From Litchfieldella qijiaojingensis (GTDB lineage: Bacteria > Pseudomonadota > Gammaproteobacteria > Pseudomonadales > Halomonadaceae), in NCBI RefSeq assembly GCF_014651875.1, contig NZ_BMXS01000022.1, forward strand, positions 16,819 through 80,818: a DNA stretch of 64,000 nucleotides. Direction: 5' to 3'. The translations under genes and the position numbers were made by a program. Positions 51,563-61,583 of this stretch are shown here, in pieces. Position 1 is the first letter of the stretch, and the number at the start of each line of letters is the position of its first letter. The notes below the pieces were generated by a model. That model had not been told where the DNA came from, ran no database searches, and saw nothing but the letters and a program-made list of their open reading frames with translations.

Positions 51563-52897
51563 GTGCGCCTCTGGAGCCGCGAACTGTGGCAACTGGCCGG
51601 ACTGGCCTTCACCGGCCTGGTAGTGGGCTGGCTGACCGGTGCCGGCGGCTGGGGCCTGGCGCTTGGATTGGGCGTGTATCTGGCGCTGCACCTGAAACGA
51701 CTGCACGCCCTCCACCATTGGTTGACCCGTCATCCACATGATGAGCCGCCAGCCGCCAAAGGTGTGTGGGGCGAGCTGTTCGACCGCCTCTACAAATACC
51801 AGAAGGGCCAGCGCCTCACTCAGCAGCGCCTGCGCGCCACCCTCAAACGCATTCAGGAATCCTCCGAGGCGATGAGCGATAGCGTGGTAATGCTCGATCG
51901 GCGCGGAGACCTGGAGTGGTGGAACAGCGCCGCCGAGCGCATGCTAGGCCTTCAGGCTGCCCACGACCGCGGCCAGCACATCACCAACCTGCTACGCGAC
52001 CCACGCTTCATCGGCTATTTCAATGCCCGCGACTACCGCGAACCACTGACCTTGCCCTCACCGATCGACGAGCGTCGTATCCTGCAATTCCAGATCACCC
52101 TCTACGGCGATGATGAGCGTCTGCTGATGGCCCGCGACATCACCCGCCTGCATCGCCTGGAGCAGATGCGCCGTGACTTCGTGGCCAACGTCTCCCACGA
52201 ACTCAGAACGCCACTGACGGTGTTGTCCGGTTACCTGGAAACCTATCGGGACTTTCTCGAGCAGAGCGGGGAAGAGCGGCTGACCTCACGGTTCGCCCGT
52301 GGCCTAGCCCAGATGCAGGAACAGACCACGCGCATGCAGAACCTGGTCAACGACCTACTGCTGCTATCGCGCCTGGAGATCGACCAACGCGGCGAGGACA
52401 CCAGCCCAGTGGCGGTTGACCAATTGCTCGAGACAGTGCGTCGTGATGCCGAGTCGCTATCCTCCGGCCAACAGAAGTTTGCGGTCGAACTCGATTCCTC
52501 GCAACGCTTGCTGGGTAGTGAACAGGAGTTGCGCAGCGCCGTCTCCAATCTGGTGTTCAATGCCGTGCGCTACGCTGGCGAGGAGTGTCATATCACCCTG
52601 CGCTGGCGTCCGTGGGGAAAGGGAGCCTGCCTCGAGGTCGAAGATGACGGCGAAGGCATCGACCCAGTGCATATCCCGCGCCTCACCGAACGCTTCTATC
52701 GCGTCGACAAGGGCAGAAGCGCTGCCACCGGCGGCACCGGTCTGGGCCTGGCCATCGTCAAGCATGTGCTGCTGCGCCACGACGCCCACCTTGAAATCGA
52801 CTCCCGCCCCGGCGAGGGTGCGCTGTTCCGCTGCATCTTCCCGGCAGCTCGGTTGGCCGCGGCCAACGACGATCACAACGAAGCTCAGCGCGCCTGA
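51563..52897 (+). CDS. phoR: Phosphate regulon sensor kinase PhoR
   Basis: A 444-residue histidine kinase starting at GTG 51563, just after the phoB stop. Two N-terminal membrane helices (about 8-42), a PAS domain (about 95-190: SDSVVMLDRRGDLEWWNSAAERMLGL), H box FVANVSHELRTPLTVL, N box LRSAVSNLVFNAVRYAG, and G boxes VEDDGEGI and GGTGLGLAIVKHV. It phosphorylates PhoB when phosphate is scarce, under PstSCAB-PhoU restraint; those genes lie 0.8 kb away on the other strand. Confidence 0.96.
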   Translation: MRLWSRELWQLAGLAFTGLVVGWLTGAGGWGLALGLGVYLALHLKRLHALHHWLTRHPHDEPPAAKGVWGELFDRLYKYQKGQRLTQQRLRATLKRIQESSEAMSDSVVMLDRRGDLEWWNSAAERMLGLQAAHDRGQHITNLLRDPRFIGYFNARDYREPLTLPSPIDERRILQFQITLYGDDERLLMARDITRLHRLEQMRRDFVANVSHELRTPLTVLSGYLETYRDFLEQSGEERLTSRFARGLAQMQEQTTRMQNLVNDLLLLSRLEIDQRGEDTSPVAVDQLLETVRRDAESLSSGQQKFAVELDSSQRLLGSEQELRSAVSNLVFNAVRYAGEECHITLRWRPWGKGACLEVEDDGEGIDPVHIPRLTERFYRVDKGRSAATGGTGLGLAIVKHVLLRHDAHLEIDSRPGEGALFRCIFPAARLAAANDDHNEAQRA

Positions 52898-53622
52898 ACC
52901 GCTTTCAGCGTCAAATCGCGATAATGCCTATCCCACATCAAGACCGCACCGGCCACGGCACCGGGCAGCAGGAACAGGTTGGCCAGCGGTATCCAGGTCA
53001 CCAGCGTTACCCAGCCGCCGTAGGTCAGCGTCGGCCACCAGCGACTGCGCAGCCGGCGCCGCATGTCGGCGAAGCTGACCTTGTTGTTGTCCATGGGATA
53101 GTCGAGGTAGGTGATGGCCATCATCCACGCCGAGAAGGCAGCCCACAGCAGCGGCGCGACGACATTGACGACAGGGATCCAACTCACCACGAACAGCAGC
53201 GCCATGCGCGGTAGGATATAAACCAGCTTGAGAAGCTCGCGGCCCAAGGCGTCGATGCCGGTCCTGACCAGGCCACGGTCATCGATGGGAGGACGGCCGG
53301 TGACTTGGGTTTCTACCTTGGCGGCCAACAAGCCATAGAAGGGGGCTGCGATCAGGTGAGTCACCAAGGTAAAGGTGAAGAACACCACCACTAACAGGGC
53401 GATCACGAACAGCGGCCAGATCAGCCACGTCAACCAATCCAGCCAACCCGGCACCATGGCCATCCAGCTATCCATCCAACCGCCGAATCGGCTCAGCACA
53501 TAGTGCAGCATGGCGGCATACACCAGCAGATTGATCAGTACCGGGACGAACACATAGCGCCGCAGGCCCGGTGAATACACAAGGCGCGTACCCCGCGTGA
53601 GCGAGGTCAAGGCATCCATCAT
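52885..53622 (-). CDS. cysZ: CysZ-like sulfate permease (EI24 domain)
   Basis: A 245-residue membrane protein. LTRGTRLVYSPGLRRYVFVPVLINLLVYA, LVTHLIAAPFYGLLAAKVE, LPRMALLFVVSWIPVVNVVAPLLWAAFSAWMMAITYLDYPMDNN match CysZ, a high-affinity sulfate channel feeding cysteine synthesis. GGAG lies 9 bases before ATG 53622. Its last codons overlap the phoR 3' end by 13 bases, tail to tail. Confidence 0.88.
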   Translation of the reverse strand: MMDALTSLTRGTRLVYSPGLRRYVFVPVLINLLVYAAMLHYVLSRFGGWMDSWMAMVPGWLDWLTWLIWPLFVIALLVVVFFTFTLVTHLIAAPFYGLLAAKVETQVTGRPPIDDRGLVRTGIDALGRELLKLVYILPRMALLFVVSWIPVVNVVAPLLWAAFSAWMMAITYLDYPMDNNKVSFADMRRRLRSRWWPTLTYGGWVTLVTWIPLANLFLLPGAVAGAVLMWDRHYRDLTLKAVQAR

Positions 53623-53709
53623 CTCGAGACACTCCACAAGCCAGACATGACAAGGCCGCCGCCTTCCCGGCGACGGCCGATAGTATTACATCTTGCGGTA
53701 GACGATGCC

Positions 53710-54432
53710 TCAGCGCTTCAGAGCGTCCTCGTCGAGTTCGTCGGGGTCGATATGACGGATATCCAGCCCCTTGACAAGATAGATCACGTACTCGGCGAGG
53801 TTGTCGGCGTGGTCGCCGATACGCTCCAGCGCGCGCAGGATCCACATCACACTGAGCACCGAAGAGATCGATCGAGGATCCTCCATCATGAAGGTCATCA
53901 GAGAACGCATGGCGCTGGTGTATTCACTGTCCACCGCGTCATCCTCGTGGACCACCTTCAGCGCCAGGTCGATGTCGAAACGGGCAAAAGCGGTCAGGGC
54001 GTCGCGTACCATCTTGCGCACGTGCTCGCTGATATGGCGCACCTCTACGAAGCCCTTGGCGCCATTGCCGGCTTCGATCAGGGCAAGAGCATTGCGGGCG
54101 ATCTTGCTGGCCTCGTCGCCGATCCGCTCGAGATCCGAGGTAGCACGGATCACTGCCAGCACCAGACGCAGATCGGATGCCGCCGGCTGGCGTCGCGCCA
54201 GCACGCGGGTGCACTCGTCGTCGATCTTGAGTTGCAGGTCGTTGACGGCCTTATCGTTGTCGCGCACGCGCTCGGCCAGGCGGCTGTCACCATCGAGCAG
54301 AGCCGAGACGGCCTCCTGCACCTGGCGCTCCACCATTCCTCCCATGGCCATCAGATGGGTCTTGAGTTCCTCGAGCTCGTGATTGAACTGCTTGGAAATA
54401 TGCTGACTATGCGTTTCGCTGGTGATATCCAT
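53710..54432 (-). CDS. phoU: Phosphate signalling protein PhoU
   Basis: A 240-residue all-helical protein of two PhoU repeats. Metal-binding acidic motifs are visible: ATSDLERIGDEASKIARNA and RALERIGDHADNLAEYVIYLV. ISKQFNHELEELKTHLMAMGGMVE is the family N-terminus. PhoU bridges the Pst transporter and PhoR, keeping the kinase off when phosphate is ample. CAGGAGAGACC precedes ATG 54432. Last gene of the leftward pst operon. Confidence 0.95.
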   Translation of the reverse strand: MDITSETHSQHISKQFNHELEELKTHLMAMGGMVERQVQEAVSALLDGDSRLAERVRDNDKAVNDLQLKIDDECTRVLARRQPAASDLRLVLAVIRATSDLERIGDEASKIARNALALIEAGNGAKGFVEVRHISEHVRKMVRDALTAFARFDIDLALKVVHEDDAVDSEYTSAMRSLMTFMMEDPRSISSVLSVMWILRALERIGDHADNLAEYVIYLVKGLDIRHIDPDELDEDALKR

Positions 54433-54457
54433 GGGTCTCTCCTGTGGCCGGGGTACA

Positions 54458-55294
54458 TCAGACCATCCGGCCGGTAATGTAGTTTTCAGTCTGCGCCAGG
54501 CGCGGGTTGGTGAACAGGGCGTCGGTGGCAGCATATTCCACCAATTCGCCAGCGTGCAGGAAGGCGGTGTAGTCCGAGACCCGAGCCGCCTGCTGCATGT
54601 TGTGGGTGACCAGGATCAACGTCAGGCGTGACTTGAGACTGCGAATCAACTCCTCGATCTTCAGCGTCGAAATCGGGTCCAGGGCCGAGGCCGGTTCGTC
54701 GAGTAGCAACACCTCGGGCTCCACGGCCAAGGTGCGAGCGATCACCAGCCGCTGCTGCTGGCCACCGGACAGCGACCAGGCGGAATCGTGCAGACGATCC
54801 TTGACCTCGTCCCACAACGCCGCCGAACGCAGTGCCCATTCGATCATCTCATCGCGCTGGCGCTTCTTCAGCGGCGCCTGCAACCGCAAGCCGAAGGCCA
54901 CGTTCTCATAGATCGACATCGGAAATGGGTTGGGGGTCTGGAACACCATGCCGACCCGACGTCGCAACTCCGCCACCTCCACCTCAGGGGCATGGATCTC
55001 CTGTCCCTCGAGATGAATGTGACCCTGGCGCCGAACCTCATCATTGAGATCGTGTAAACGGTTGAGGGCCCGCAGCAACGTCGTCTTGCCGCACCCCGAG
55101 GGGCCGATGAAGGCGGTCACACGCTGACGTGGAACGCGCAACGTCAGATTCTCGAGTGCCGGCGTGTCGCCATAGGCGAGCGACAGCCCCTCGATTTCGA
55201 AGCAACTGGCCGACGCGGGGATCTCGATCACGGCAGCGGTGGATACCGCGGATGCCGGTGATGCGGGATCGGTAACGGAGTCGAAAACGGGCAA
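54458..55294 (-). CDS. pstB: Phosphate ABC transporter ATP-binding protein
   Basis: A 278-residue ABC ATPase. Walker A is [16 protein letters not shown], the PstB hallmark [15 protein letters not shown] follows, Q-loop [21 protein letters not shown], signature [17 protein letters not shown], Walker [14 protein letters not shown] and switch [13 protein letters not shown]. It drives phosphate import with PstC and PstA. An N-terminal stretch of about 30 residues is poorly conserved. Confidence 0.96.
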   Translation of the reverse strand: MPVFDSVTDPASPASAVSTAAVIEIPASASCFEIEGLSLAYGDTPALENLTLRVPRQRVTAFIGPSGCGKTTLLRALNRLHDLNDEVRRQGHIHLEGQEIHAPEVEVAELRRRVGMVFQTPNPFPMSIYENVAFGLRLQAPLKKRQRDEMIEWALRSAALWDEVKDRLHDSAWSLSGGQQQRLVIARTLAVEPEVLLLDEPASALDPISTLKIEELIRSLKSRLTLILVTHNMQQAARVSDYTAFLHAGELVEYAATDALFTNPRLAQTENYITGRMV

Positions 55295-55305
55295 CAGCGA
55301 GCCTC

Positions 55306-56883
55306 CTAGCGTTGCAGCGCGCCATGACGCGCCTTGACATGATGCCGCAGAAAGATTGCAGTCAGGTTAAGCACCAGAATCACCAGCACCAGCAACAGAG
55401 CCGTGGCATAGACCAATGGCATTGCGGCCTCGATATCGCCACTGTAGAAACCGACATCGAGGATGTGGTAGCCCAAATGCATGAATTTCCTTTCAAGATG
55501 GAGAAAGGGAAACTCACCGTCCACCGGCACCTGGGGCGCCAGCTTGGCCACTCCCACCAGCATCAATGGCGCCACCTCGCCAGCGGCACGGGCGATGGCC
55601 AGGATCACCCCGGTCAACATCGCCGGAACGGCCATCGGCAACACCACGCGGCGCAGGGTCTCGGCACGGGTAGCGCCCAATGCCAGCGCACCTTCACGTT
55701 GTGCATCGGGGATCCTGGCCAAGCCTTCCTCGGTGGCGACGATCACCACCGGCAGCGTCAGTAGCGCCAGGGTCAGCGAGGCCCAAAGCAAGCCACCGGT
55801 GCCGAAGGTAGGCGACGGCAAGCGGTCATGGAAGAACCACTCATCGAGGGTTCCGCCGATGCCATAGACGAACACGCCAAGACCGAACACGCCATAGACG
55901 ATGGAGGGCACGCCTGCCAGGTTGCGTACCCCGATCCTCACCAGCCGGGTCAGGCGCCCCTGGGGGGCGATCTCGTTGAGATAGACCGCGGCAAGCACAC
56001 CGAAGGGGGTGACCGCTACCGACATCAGCATCACCATCAGCATGGTGCCGAAAATCGCCGGCCACACGCCGCCCGCCGCATTGGCCGCTCGCGGTCCCTC
56101 GCTGAGGAACCGCCATACGTCCCGCCCCCAGGCCATGAACTTGTCGAACCCCGACATGGCGTTGGGCCGGAGAATCCGGTACACGCCTTGCAACGGCTGG
56201 ACCACACGCCGCCCATTGACGCTCTCCAACACCAGGGCATCGCGACTCATGGCATCCTGCACGGCCAGCACCCGGGCGTTGGCCGCTTCCAATTCGGCTG
56301 CCAGAGACTCGCGGTCATTACTGTCTCGCCATCGCCCCTCCGCCAACCGCTTGGCCAGCGGCTCGACAACCTGCTCGCGCAGAGCGTCGCTCTCCTCGCG
56401 CAAGCGTACGACACGTTCGAGACGCTGGCGTACCGTCGGCCATCTCTCGGCTTCACTCAGCGCCAGATCCCGGCCTTGCTCTTGCAGACCGGCTACCCGA
56501 CCGATGAAATCTCCCCAGCGGTTGCGCTCGACGACCACCAGGTCGGCTGGCCGTGCCTGGCTCGCGATACGCTCGATATCGACCCAGCGCCAGACCTCGC
56601 CGTGAAGGTCCCGGTTGCCGGTGTGATAGAGCCGCTGGGACACGCCCAGCTGGCCGCGCGGTGGCGGTTCATCGCGTATTGCGTGGCCGGCAAAATGCTG
56701 TCCATCGTCCAGGGTGACCAGCTCGATTTCGGTCGGCCAGAAATATACCAGCCCACGGCCGGCCAACAGCACCAACAACGCCACCACCATCAGCAGCGAC
56801 AGCGACACGCAGCCCGCAGCCAGCCACGGTCCTGCGCCCTCGCCACGCGGTATCCGTAAACGTCGACCCCAGCGCGCGATCAT
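55306..56883 (-). CDS. pstA: Phosphate ABC transporter permease PstA (long form)
   Basis: A 525-residue permease, longer than classic PstA of about 300. After a first helix (about 20-42) a periplasmic domain of roughly 220 residues is inserted, with a coiled-coil part ([37 protein letters not shown]). The permease core follows: [46 protein letters not shown] and the EAA loop [30 protein letters not shown]. This long type occurs in Pseudomonas and marine gammaproteobacteria. The start overlaps pstC by 4 bases. Confidence 0.93.
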   Translation of the reverse strand: MIARWGRRLRIPRGEGAGPWLAAGCVSLSLLMVVALLVLLAGRGLVYFWPTEIELVTLDDGQHFAGHAIRDEPPPRGQLGVSQRLYHTGNRDLHGEVWRWVDIERIASQARPADLVVVERNRWGDFIGRVAGLQEQGRDLALSEAERWPTVRQRLERVVRLREESDALREQVVEPLAKRLAEGRWRDSNDRESLAAELEAANARVLAVQDAMSRDALVLESVNGRRVVQPLQGVYRILRPNAMSGFDKFMAWGRDVWRFLSEGPRAANAAGGVWPAIFGTMLMVMLMSVAVTPFGVLAAVYLNEIAPQGRLTRLVRIGVRNLAGVPSIVYGVFGLGVFVYGIGGTLDEWFFHDRLPSPTFGTGGLLWASLTLALLTLPVVIVATEEGLARIPDAQREGALALGATRAETLRRVVLPMAVPAMLTGVILAIARAAGEVAPLMLVGVAKLAPQVPVDGEFPFLHLERKFMHLGYHILDVGFYSGDIEAAMPLVYATALLLVLVILVLNLTAIFLRHHVKARHGALQR

Positions 56884-58700
56884 GAACGTCCCTCCAGTCG
56901 CCTGTAGCGACGCTTGAGGCGCCCCCGAACTACCTCGGCCAGGGTGTTGACACAGAAGGTGAAGACGAACAGCAAAAGCGCGCTGAGCATCAGCAGGCGG
57001 TAGTGGGTCCCGCCAAGGGCGGCCTCGGGAAGCTCGATGGCGATATTGGCCGCCATCGAGCGCATGTCTTCCAACGGACTCAGAGTCATCATGGCACTAT
57101 TGCCGGTCGCCATTAGCAAGATCATGGTCTCCCCCACCGCACGGCCGGCGCCAATCATCACCGCCGAGAAAATTCCGGGGCTGGCCGCCGGCAGCAACAC
57201 CTTCCATAACGTTTGCCAGCGCGTCGCTCCCAGCGCCAGAGCGCCTTCGCCAAGGCTGGCCGGTACCCCGGACAAGGCATCCTCGGTCAAGGCATAGATG
57301 GTCGGGATCACCGCGAACCCCATCGCCAGACCGACGATCATGGCGTTACGGCTGACATAGTCCAGTCCCAGGACCTGCTCCAGCCACAAATGCAGGTCAC
57401 CGCCGAAGAATACCCGCTCCAGGGCTGGCGACAGCCATAGCGACAGGGCGATCAATACGGCCAGCCAGGGCATCAGCCACAAGCCTGCCCAGCCAAGCGG
57501 CAACCGCTGCCGCAAGTGCGGCGAAAGCAACGACCAGGCCCAGCCACCGACAAGCAGGCCCATCGGCAATACCAGCAACAGGGCGAAGGCACCGGCGAGA
57601 TGACGCTCGATATAGGGCGCCAGCACCAATCCGGCAACGAAGCCGATCACCACCCCGGGCATGGCCTCCATCATCTCGATGGTGGGCTTGAGCCGGTGGC
57701 GCAGTTGACGTGACATGAAGCAGGACGAATGGATAGCGGCCCCTAGTGCCAGTGGAATGGCAAACAACAAGGCATAGGCGGCAGCCTTGAGCGTTCCCCA
57801 GGCCAGTGGTGCCAGTCCGTACTTCGGTTCGTCGGCGGAATCCGTGACGCTGGCCTGCCAGCGATGCTGGGATTCGGCATGTCCTTGATAATGCTGCGGT
57901 CGCCACAGGGTGTCCCAATTCACCTCGGCGTGCTCGGCATCGACGACGAGCCGTTCGATGCCTGTCGTATCCGACCACAATAGCCGAGCCTCGGCATCGA
58001 ATCCCAATGGCTCCCCAGCGGGGGCCGCTCCCGTCCACAGAAGGCCGGCCAATGCCTGGTAGAGTGCCAGCTCACCCGCGTCATTCAGTGCCAGGAACAG
58101 CCGTCTATCGGGCACGGGCATCAAGACCCGAATCGGTGCCTGCCCAGCCTGCCGGTAGGCGGGAGTGGGTATCGGCAGGACACTGTCAGGACCCATCACC
58201 CAGCGCCTGACGCCGCCGCCATCATCGCCGACGATCAGCGCTCTTCCACCGACCAGCGAGGCCAGTGCGGTAATCCGGCGACCTTCTTCGACTGCCGTGA
58301 CTCGGCCCAACAGACGCGGCTCACCTTCCGCCAACGAGAATACCTCGAGATCGCGCCCATCTGCGCGCCACAGCATCGTTTCACCTACCGCCAGCGGCCC
58401 CGCTCCCAAGTCGGCGAACCGCTTCTCGGTTCGTGCCACGAAAGCCCCAGTCGACGTCGGGCGTAGCCAGGTACGCTGAAGATCGCTAATGTCCCGCATG
58501 TCTTGGTCGGCCGCGGGTGCCTGCTCTATCTTGGCCGACGTGAACAGAGGCACCACTTCCACGGCGAGGAAAACACCAATCGCCAGCACAGCCCCCACCA
58601 CCCCGATCCCGCAAGCGCTGATCAGCAAGGTAGCGAGTCGATCACGTACCAGTCGCAAGCGCTGGCGGCGACGCGCTGAGGAGGTGGAGAAATCGATCAT
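56880..58700 (-). CDS. pstC: Phosphate ABC transporter permease PstC (long form)
   Basis: A 606-residue permease with a first helix at about 28-52 and a periplasmic domain of about 270 residues before the transport core. The domain has beta-propeller-like repeats (GRVTAVEEGRRITALASLVGGRALIVGDDGG). The core has YGLAPLAWGTLKAAAYALLFAIPLALGAAIHSS, EMMEAMPGVVIGFVAGLVLAPY and [45 protein letters not shown] 58700 is chosen; a longer frame begins with TTG. Second gene of the pst operon, 94 bases after pstS. Confidence 0.93.
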   Translation of the reverse strand: MIDFSTSSARRRQRLRLVRDRLATLLISACGIGVVGAVLAIGVFLAVEVVPLFTSAKIEQAPAADQDMRDISDLQRTWLRPTSTGAFVARTEKRFADLGAGPLAVGETMLWRADGRDLEVFSLAEGEPRLLGRVTAVEEGRRITALASLVGGRALIVGDDGGGVRRWVMGPDSVLPIPTPAYRQAGQAPIRVLMPVPDRRLFLALNDAGELALYQALAGLLWTGAAPAGEPLGFDAEARLLWSDTTGIERLVVDAEHAEVNWDTLWRPQHYQGHAESQHRWQASVTDSADEPKYGLAPLAWGTLKAAAYALLFAIPLALGAAIHSSCFMSRQLRHRLKPTIEMMEAMPGVVIGFVAGLVLAPYIERHLAGAFALLLVLPMGLLVGGWAWSLLSPHLRQRLPLGWAGLWLMPWLAVLIALSLWLSPALERVFFGGDLHLWLEQVLGLDYVSRNAMIVGLAMGFAVIPTIYALTEDALSGVPASLGEGALALGATRWQTLWKVLLPAASPGIFSAVMIGAGRAVGETMILLMATGNSAMMTLSPLEDMRSMAANIAIELPEAALGGTHYRLLMLSALLLFVFTFCVNTLAEVVRGRLKRRYRRLEGRS

Positions 58701-58794
58701 GTCCGGCGGTGGTCGAAAGGCATGGGTATCGAATGCGGCAGCGGGTTCCCAGCACAACTATGCGGCAAGCGTGTGACAGGGAGATGACAGCGCG

Positions 58795-59754
58795 TCATGG
58801 AGGCGAGGCCAACGGCGCGAGCCCCAATCGCTTGCGACTGATCGCCAAAGATTCGTCAGGCAGGGGTACGAAGCCCAGCGCGCGCACGATTTCCTGGCCA
58901 GACGACGACAGCACCAGGTCGAGAAAGGCCGCCTCGGGTTGCGGCAGCCGCTCGCCGGGGGGAAGATTGACATACAGGTACAGGGTCCGCGACAGCGGAT
59001 ATGCACCGCTCAGCGTGGTTTCTATGCTCGGGCGTACCGCTTGCCCTTGACCATCACGCAGTGCCAAGGCACGCACCGAGGGGGTCAAGTAGCTCATGCT
59101 GGCATAACCGATACCGCCAGGGCTTCTGGCCACCGCCGCCACCACCGCCGACGAACCCGGGTACTCGTTGACATCACGACGGAAGTCGCCGCCGCACAAG
59201 GCCTGACGCTTGAAGATGCCGTAGGTGCCGGAAACCGAGTTGCGGCTGTGCCGTACGATGGCACCGACCTCGACCCCAAGCGTCTCCCAGCGCTCGATGG
59301 TCGCGTCGGCGCCACAGTATCGGGTGTCGGAGAAGATAGCATCCACCTCGGCCAGACTCAGCGTCTTAACGGGATTGTGACGGTGGACGAAGATCGCCAA
59401 GGCATCCATGGCGACGGGAATACGGGTCGGCTCATGGCCCTGGCGGGTGATGAAATCACGTCGCTCGCTCTCGGACATGCGGCGCGACATGGGGCCCAAC
59501 CGGGTGGTGCCGGCCGCCAGCGCCGGAGGTGCCGTCGCTGAACCACTAGCCTGGAGCTGTAGGCGTACCCCCGGATGACGGTCCTCCAACTGTTCACCCC
59601 AGCGCAGCATCAGGCCGGCCAGCGTCTCGGAGCCGATGGAGCCAAGGTTGCCGACCACAGGCAGTGAGGTGTCGGCCATAAGCGATGTCAATGGCAGACA
59701 CCACAACAGTCCGCAGGCTAGTGACCGCTGGACGAGGCGCGAGATCCTGACCAT
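58795..59754 (-). CDS. pstS: Periplasmic phosphate-binding protein PstS
   Basis: A 319-residue binding protein with a signal peptide (LVQRSLACGLLWCLPLTSLMA; cleavage about residue 28). VVGNLGSIGSETLAGLMLRW, GSATAPPALAAGTTRLGPMSRRMSESE, RHSRNSVSGTYGIFKRQALCGG and SPGGIGYASMSYL form the phosphate site; the SGT of SVSGTYG is the anion contact. GGGAG precedes ATG 59754. It heads pstSCAB-phoU. No convincing Pho box was found in the 134 bases upstream, although the operon should be PhoB-controlled. Confidence 0.92.
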   Translation of the reverse strand: MVRISRLVQRSLACGLLWCLPLTSLMADTSLPVVGNLGSIGSETLAGLMLRWGEQLEDRHPGVRLQLQASGSATAPPALAAGTTRLGPMSRRMSESERRDFITRQGHEPTRIPVAMDALAIFVHRHNPVKTLSLAEVDAIFSDTRYCGADATIERWETLGVEVGAIVRHSRNSVSGTYGIFKRQALCGGDFRRDVNEYPGSSAVVAAVARSPGGIGYASMSYLTPSVRALALRDGQGQAVRPSIETTLSGAYPLSRTLYLYVNLPPGERLPQPEAAFLDLVLSSSGQEIVRALGFVPLPDESLAISRKRLGLAPLASPP

Positions 59755-59888
59755 GACGACTCCCGTCGGCGATTGGGTGGAATACGGATGAGAGAGTAAG
59801 GTGGTGACATCCCCCCGCTGGCGTTTAAGATGCTCTCTCGTGTCCGCGTCGACGATCCGACCCCACAACAATAACCGCCGAGCAAAAG

Positions 59889-60305
59889 ATGTCCATGACC
59901 GACCTCGATGATGTGCCCACTCCACAAGGGGAGTTGACCCTCAAGTTGCTGGCCTCGCGGCAGGATACCAATTTCTATGGCGACATTCCCGGCGGATGGC
60001 TGGTCGCCCACATGGATCAGGCTGCCGAGCTGGCTGCCGGCCGCCAGGCACATGGCCGTACCGCCACCGTCGCCATCGAATCCATGGATTTCCTGTGCCC
60101 GGTTCGGGTCGGCTCGGTGGTCAATATCTTTACCGCCGTGCGCGAGATCGGCCGCAGTTCGATCAAGATCGACGTCGAGGTGTGGATCCGTCCGCCCCAC
60201 GAGCGCGATCCCGATGAACTCTACAAGGTCACCGAGGCTCGTTTCGTAATGGTCGCGCTCGACGATAACGGCCGAATCCGCGCCGTGCCCGATGGCGATA
60301 GCTGA
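59889..60305 (+). CDS. Acyl-CoA thioesterase (hotdog fold)
   Basis: A 138-residue thioesterase of the YciA/BFIT type. LKLLASRQDTNFYGDIPGGWLVAHMDQAAELAAG, VAIESMDFLCPVRVGSVVNIF and GRSSIKIDVEVWI are the hotdog core; the Asp in HMDQAAEL is the likely catalytic acid. It hydrolyses acyl-CoA, chain length unknown. ATG 59889 has a near neighbour at 59895. Divergent from pstS and convergent with the TRAP binding-protein gene. Confidence 0.88.
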   Translation: MSMTDLDDVPTPQGELTLKLLASRQDTNFYGDIPGGWLVAHMDQAAELAAGRQAHGRTATVAIESMDFLCPVRVGSVVNIFTAVREIGRSSIKIDVEVWIRPPHERDPDELYKVTEARFVMVALDDNGRIRAVPDGDS

Positions 60306-60329
60306 TCGAGCCCAGCGCTGAATCATTAC

Positions 60330-61418
60330 CTAGCTGCTGGCCGAGTCACGCGCTTTCAGGTAGGCAAACTCACCGACGTCGGTGAACGAGCGTACCAGTT
60401 GCTGGAAGTCGCGATAGGACTCGTAGATCTTTCGTGAATCCGGGTCGTTCTCGACTTGGCGCTGCAGCACTTCCTGAGACGACTCGTAGAGCGCTTGCAT
60501 CACATCCTCGGGGAAGCTGCGAAGCTGAACGCCATGCTCGTCGACGAGCGTCTTCAGTGCCTGAGCGTTGCGATAGGTGAACTCGTCTATCATCGCCAGG
60601 TTGGCACTGCGCGCGGCCTCCGTGACCACGGCCTTGAGGTCGTCTGGCAAGGCATTCCAGGCATCCAGATTGACAGTCCCTTCCAAGATCGCACTGGGCT
60701 CGTTCCACGCCGAGGTGTAGTAATAGTCGGCCACCTGGTGCAGGCCGAAGGCCAAGTCGTTGTACGGACCTACCCAGTCGGCGGCATCGAGCACCCCAGT
60801 CTGCATCGAGGTGAAGATCTCCGAGCCCGGCATGTTCACCGTGGTCACCCCGATCCCGTTCATGGCCTCACCGGCCAGCCCCGGCAAACGCAGCTTCAAG
60901 CCCTGCATGTCCTCCAGCGAGTTGATTTCCTTCTTGAACCAGCCGGCCATCTGGGTACCGGTATTGCCTACCGGGAAGGGTTTGAGATTGTGCTTGGCGT
61001 AGAGTTCGTCCCACAGCTCCTGTCCGCCGCCGTTGTACAGCCAGGAGTTGGTTTCGGTGGTATTCATGCCGAAGGGTACGGCGGTGAAGAACTGTGCCGC
61101 GGCGACCTTGCCACGCCAGTAGTAAGCGGCGGAGTGCCCCATCTCGGCAGTGCCGGCGGCCACCGCATCGAAGACTTCCAGCGCTGGCACCATTTCACCG
61201 GCGCCGTGGACTCTCACCCGCATGCGGCCCCCGGAAAGTGTCTCGAGGCGTTTGGCGAAGTCGTTGGCACCGGTCCCCAGGGCGGGGAAGTTCTTGGGCC
61301 AGGAAGTGACCATGTTCCAGGTGATGGTCTCTTGGGCACTGGCGGTAGAAACGAAAGGCGCGGCAACGGCTCCGGCCGCACCGACCCCCAGCGTGGTCAG
61401 AAATTGACGGCGTTGCAT
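60330..61418 (-). CDS. TRAP transporter solute-binding protein (DctP/TakP type)
   Basis: A 362-residue binding protein. The N-terminus MQRRQFLTTLGVGAAGAVAAP has a twin-arginine motif, and cleavage is expected after STASAQ. ITWNMVTSWPKNFPALGTGANDFAKRLE, MGHSAAYYWRGK, MAGWFKKEINSLEDMQGLKLRLPGLAGE and WVGPYNDLAFGLHQVADYYY match the TakP group, which binds alpha-keto acids or related carboxylates. ATG 61427 is an alternative start. No DctQ or DctM membrane genes are adjacent, so its permease is encoded elsewhere. Confidence 0.92.
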   Translation of the reverse strand: MQRRQFLTTLGVGAAGAVAAPFVSTASAQETITWNMVTSWPKNFPALGTGANDFAKRLETLSGGRMRVRVHGAGEMVPALEVFDAVAAGTAEMGHSAAYYWRGKVAAAQFFTAVPFGMNTTETNSWLYNGGGQELWDELYAKHNLKPFPVGNTGTQMAGWFKKEINSLEDMQGLKLRLPGLAGEAMNGIGVTTVNMPGSEIFTSMQTGVLDAADWVGPYNDLAFGLHQVADYYYTSAWNEPSAILEGTVNLDAWNALPDDLKAVVTEAARSANLAMIDEFTYRNAQALKTLVDEHGVQLRSFPEDVMQALYESSQEVLQRQVENDPDSRKIYESYRDFQQLVRSFTDVGEFAYLKARDSASS

Positions 61419-61583
61419 GGCGAGCATGACTCCAGATTGCGTTATTGTGATTTTCCTGTCGGAGGCGCTGCCTCCCGGAAAAGTGTCCGTCACGCAGTAT
61501 GCTTAGCAGCGTTTTGCTCGGCAAGCCCTGGGCGTTAACGCAGTCGCTGCAACTCCCGACGAAGTCTCGGCTTCCTATCGACC

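Noticed and set aside
59755..59888. Pho box for pstS
   Set aside because: ATGTCAC-CACC-TTACTCT on the minus strand matches well only in the first heptamer; too weak to report as a site.
60306..60329. Possible repeat fragment after the thioesterase gene (CAGCGCTGAATCATT)
   Set aside because: Only about ten bases match the repeat end and the rest diverges; chance similarity cannot be excluded.
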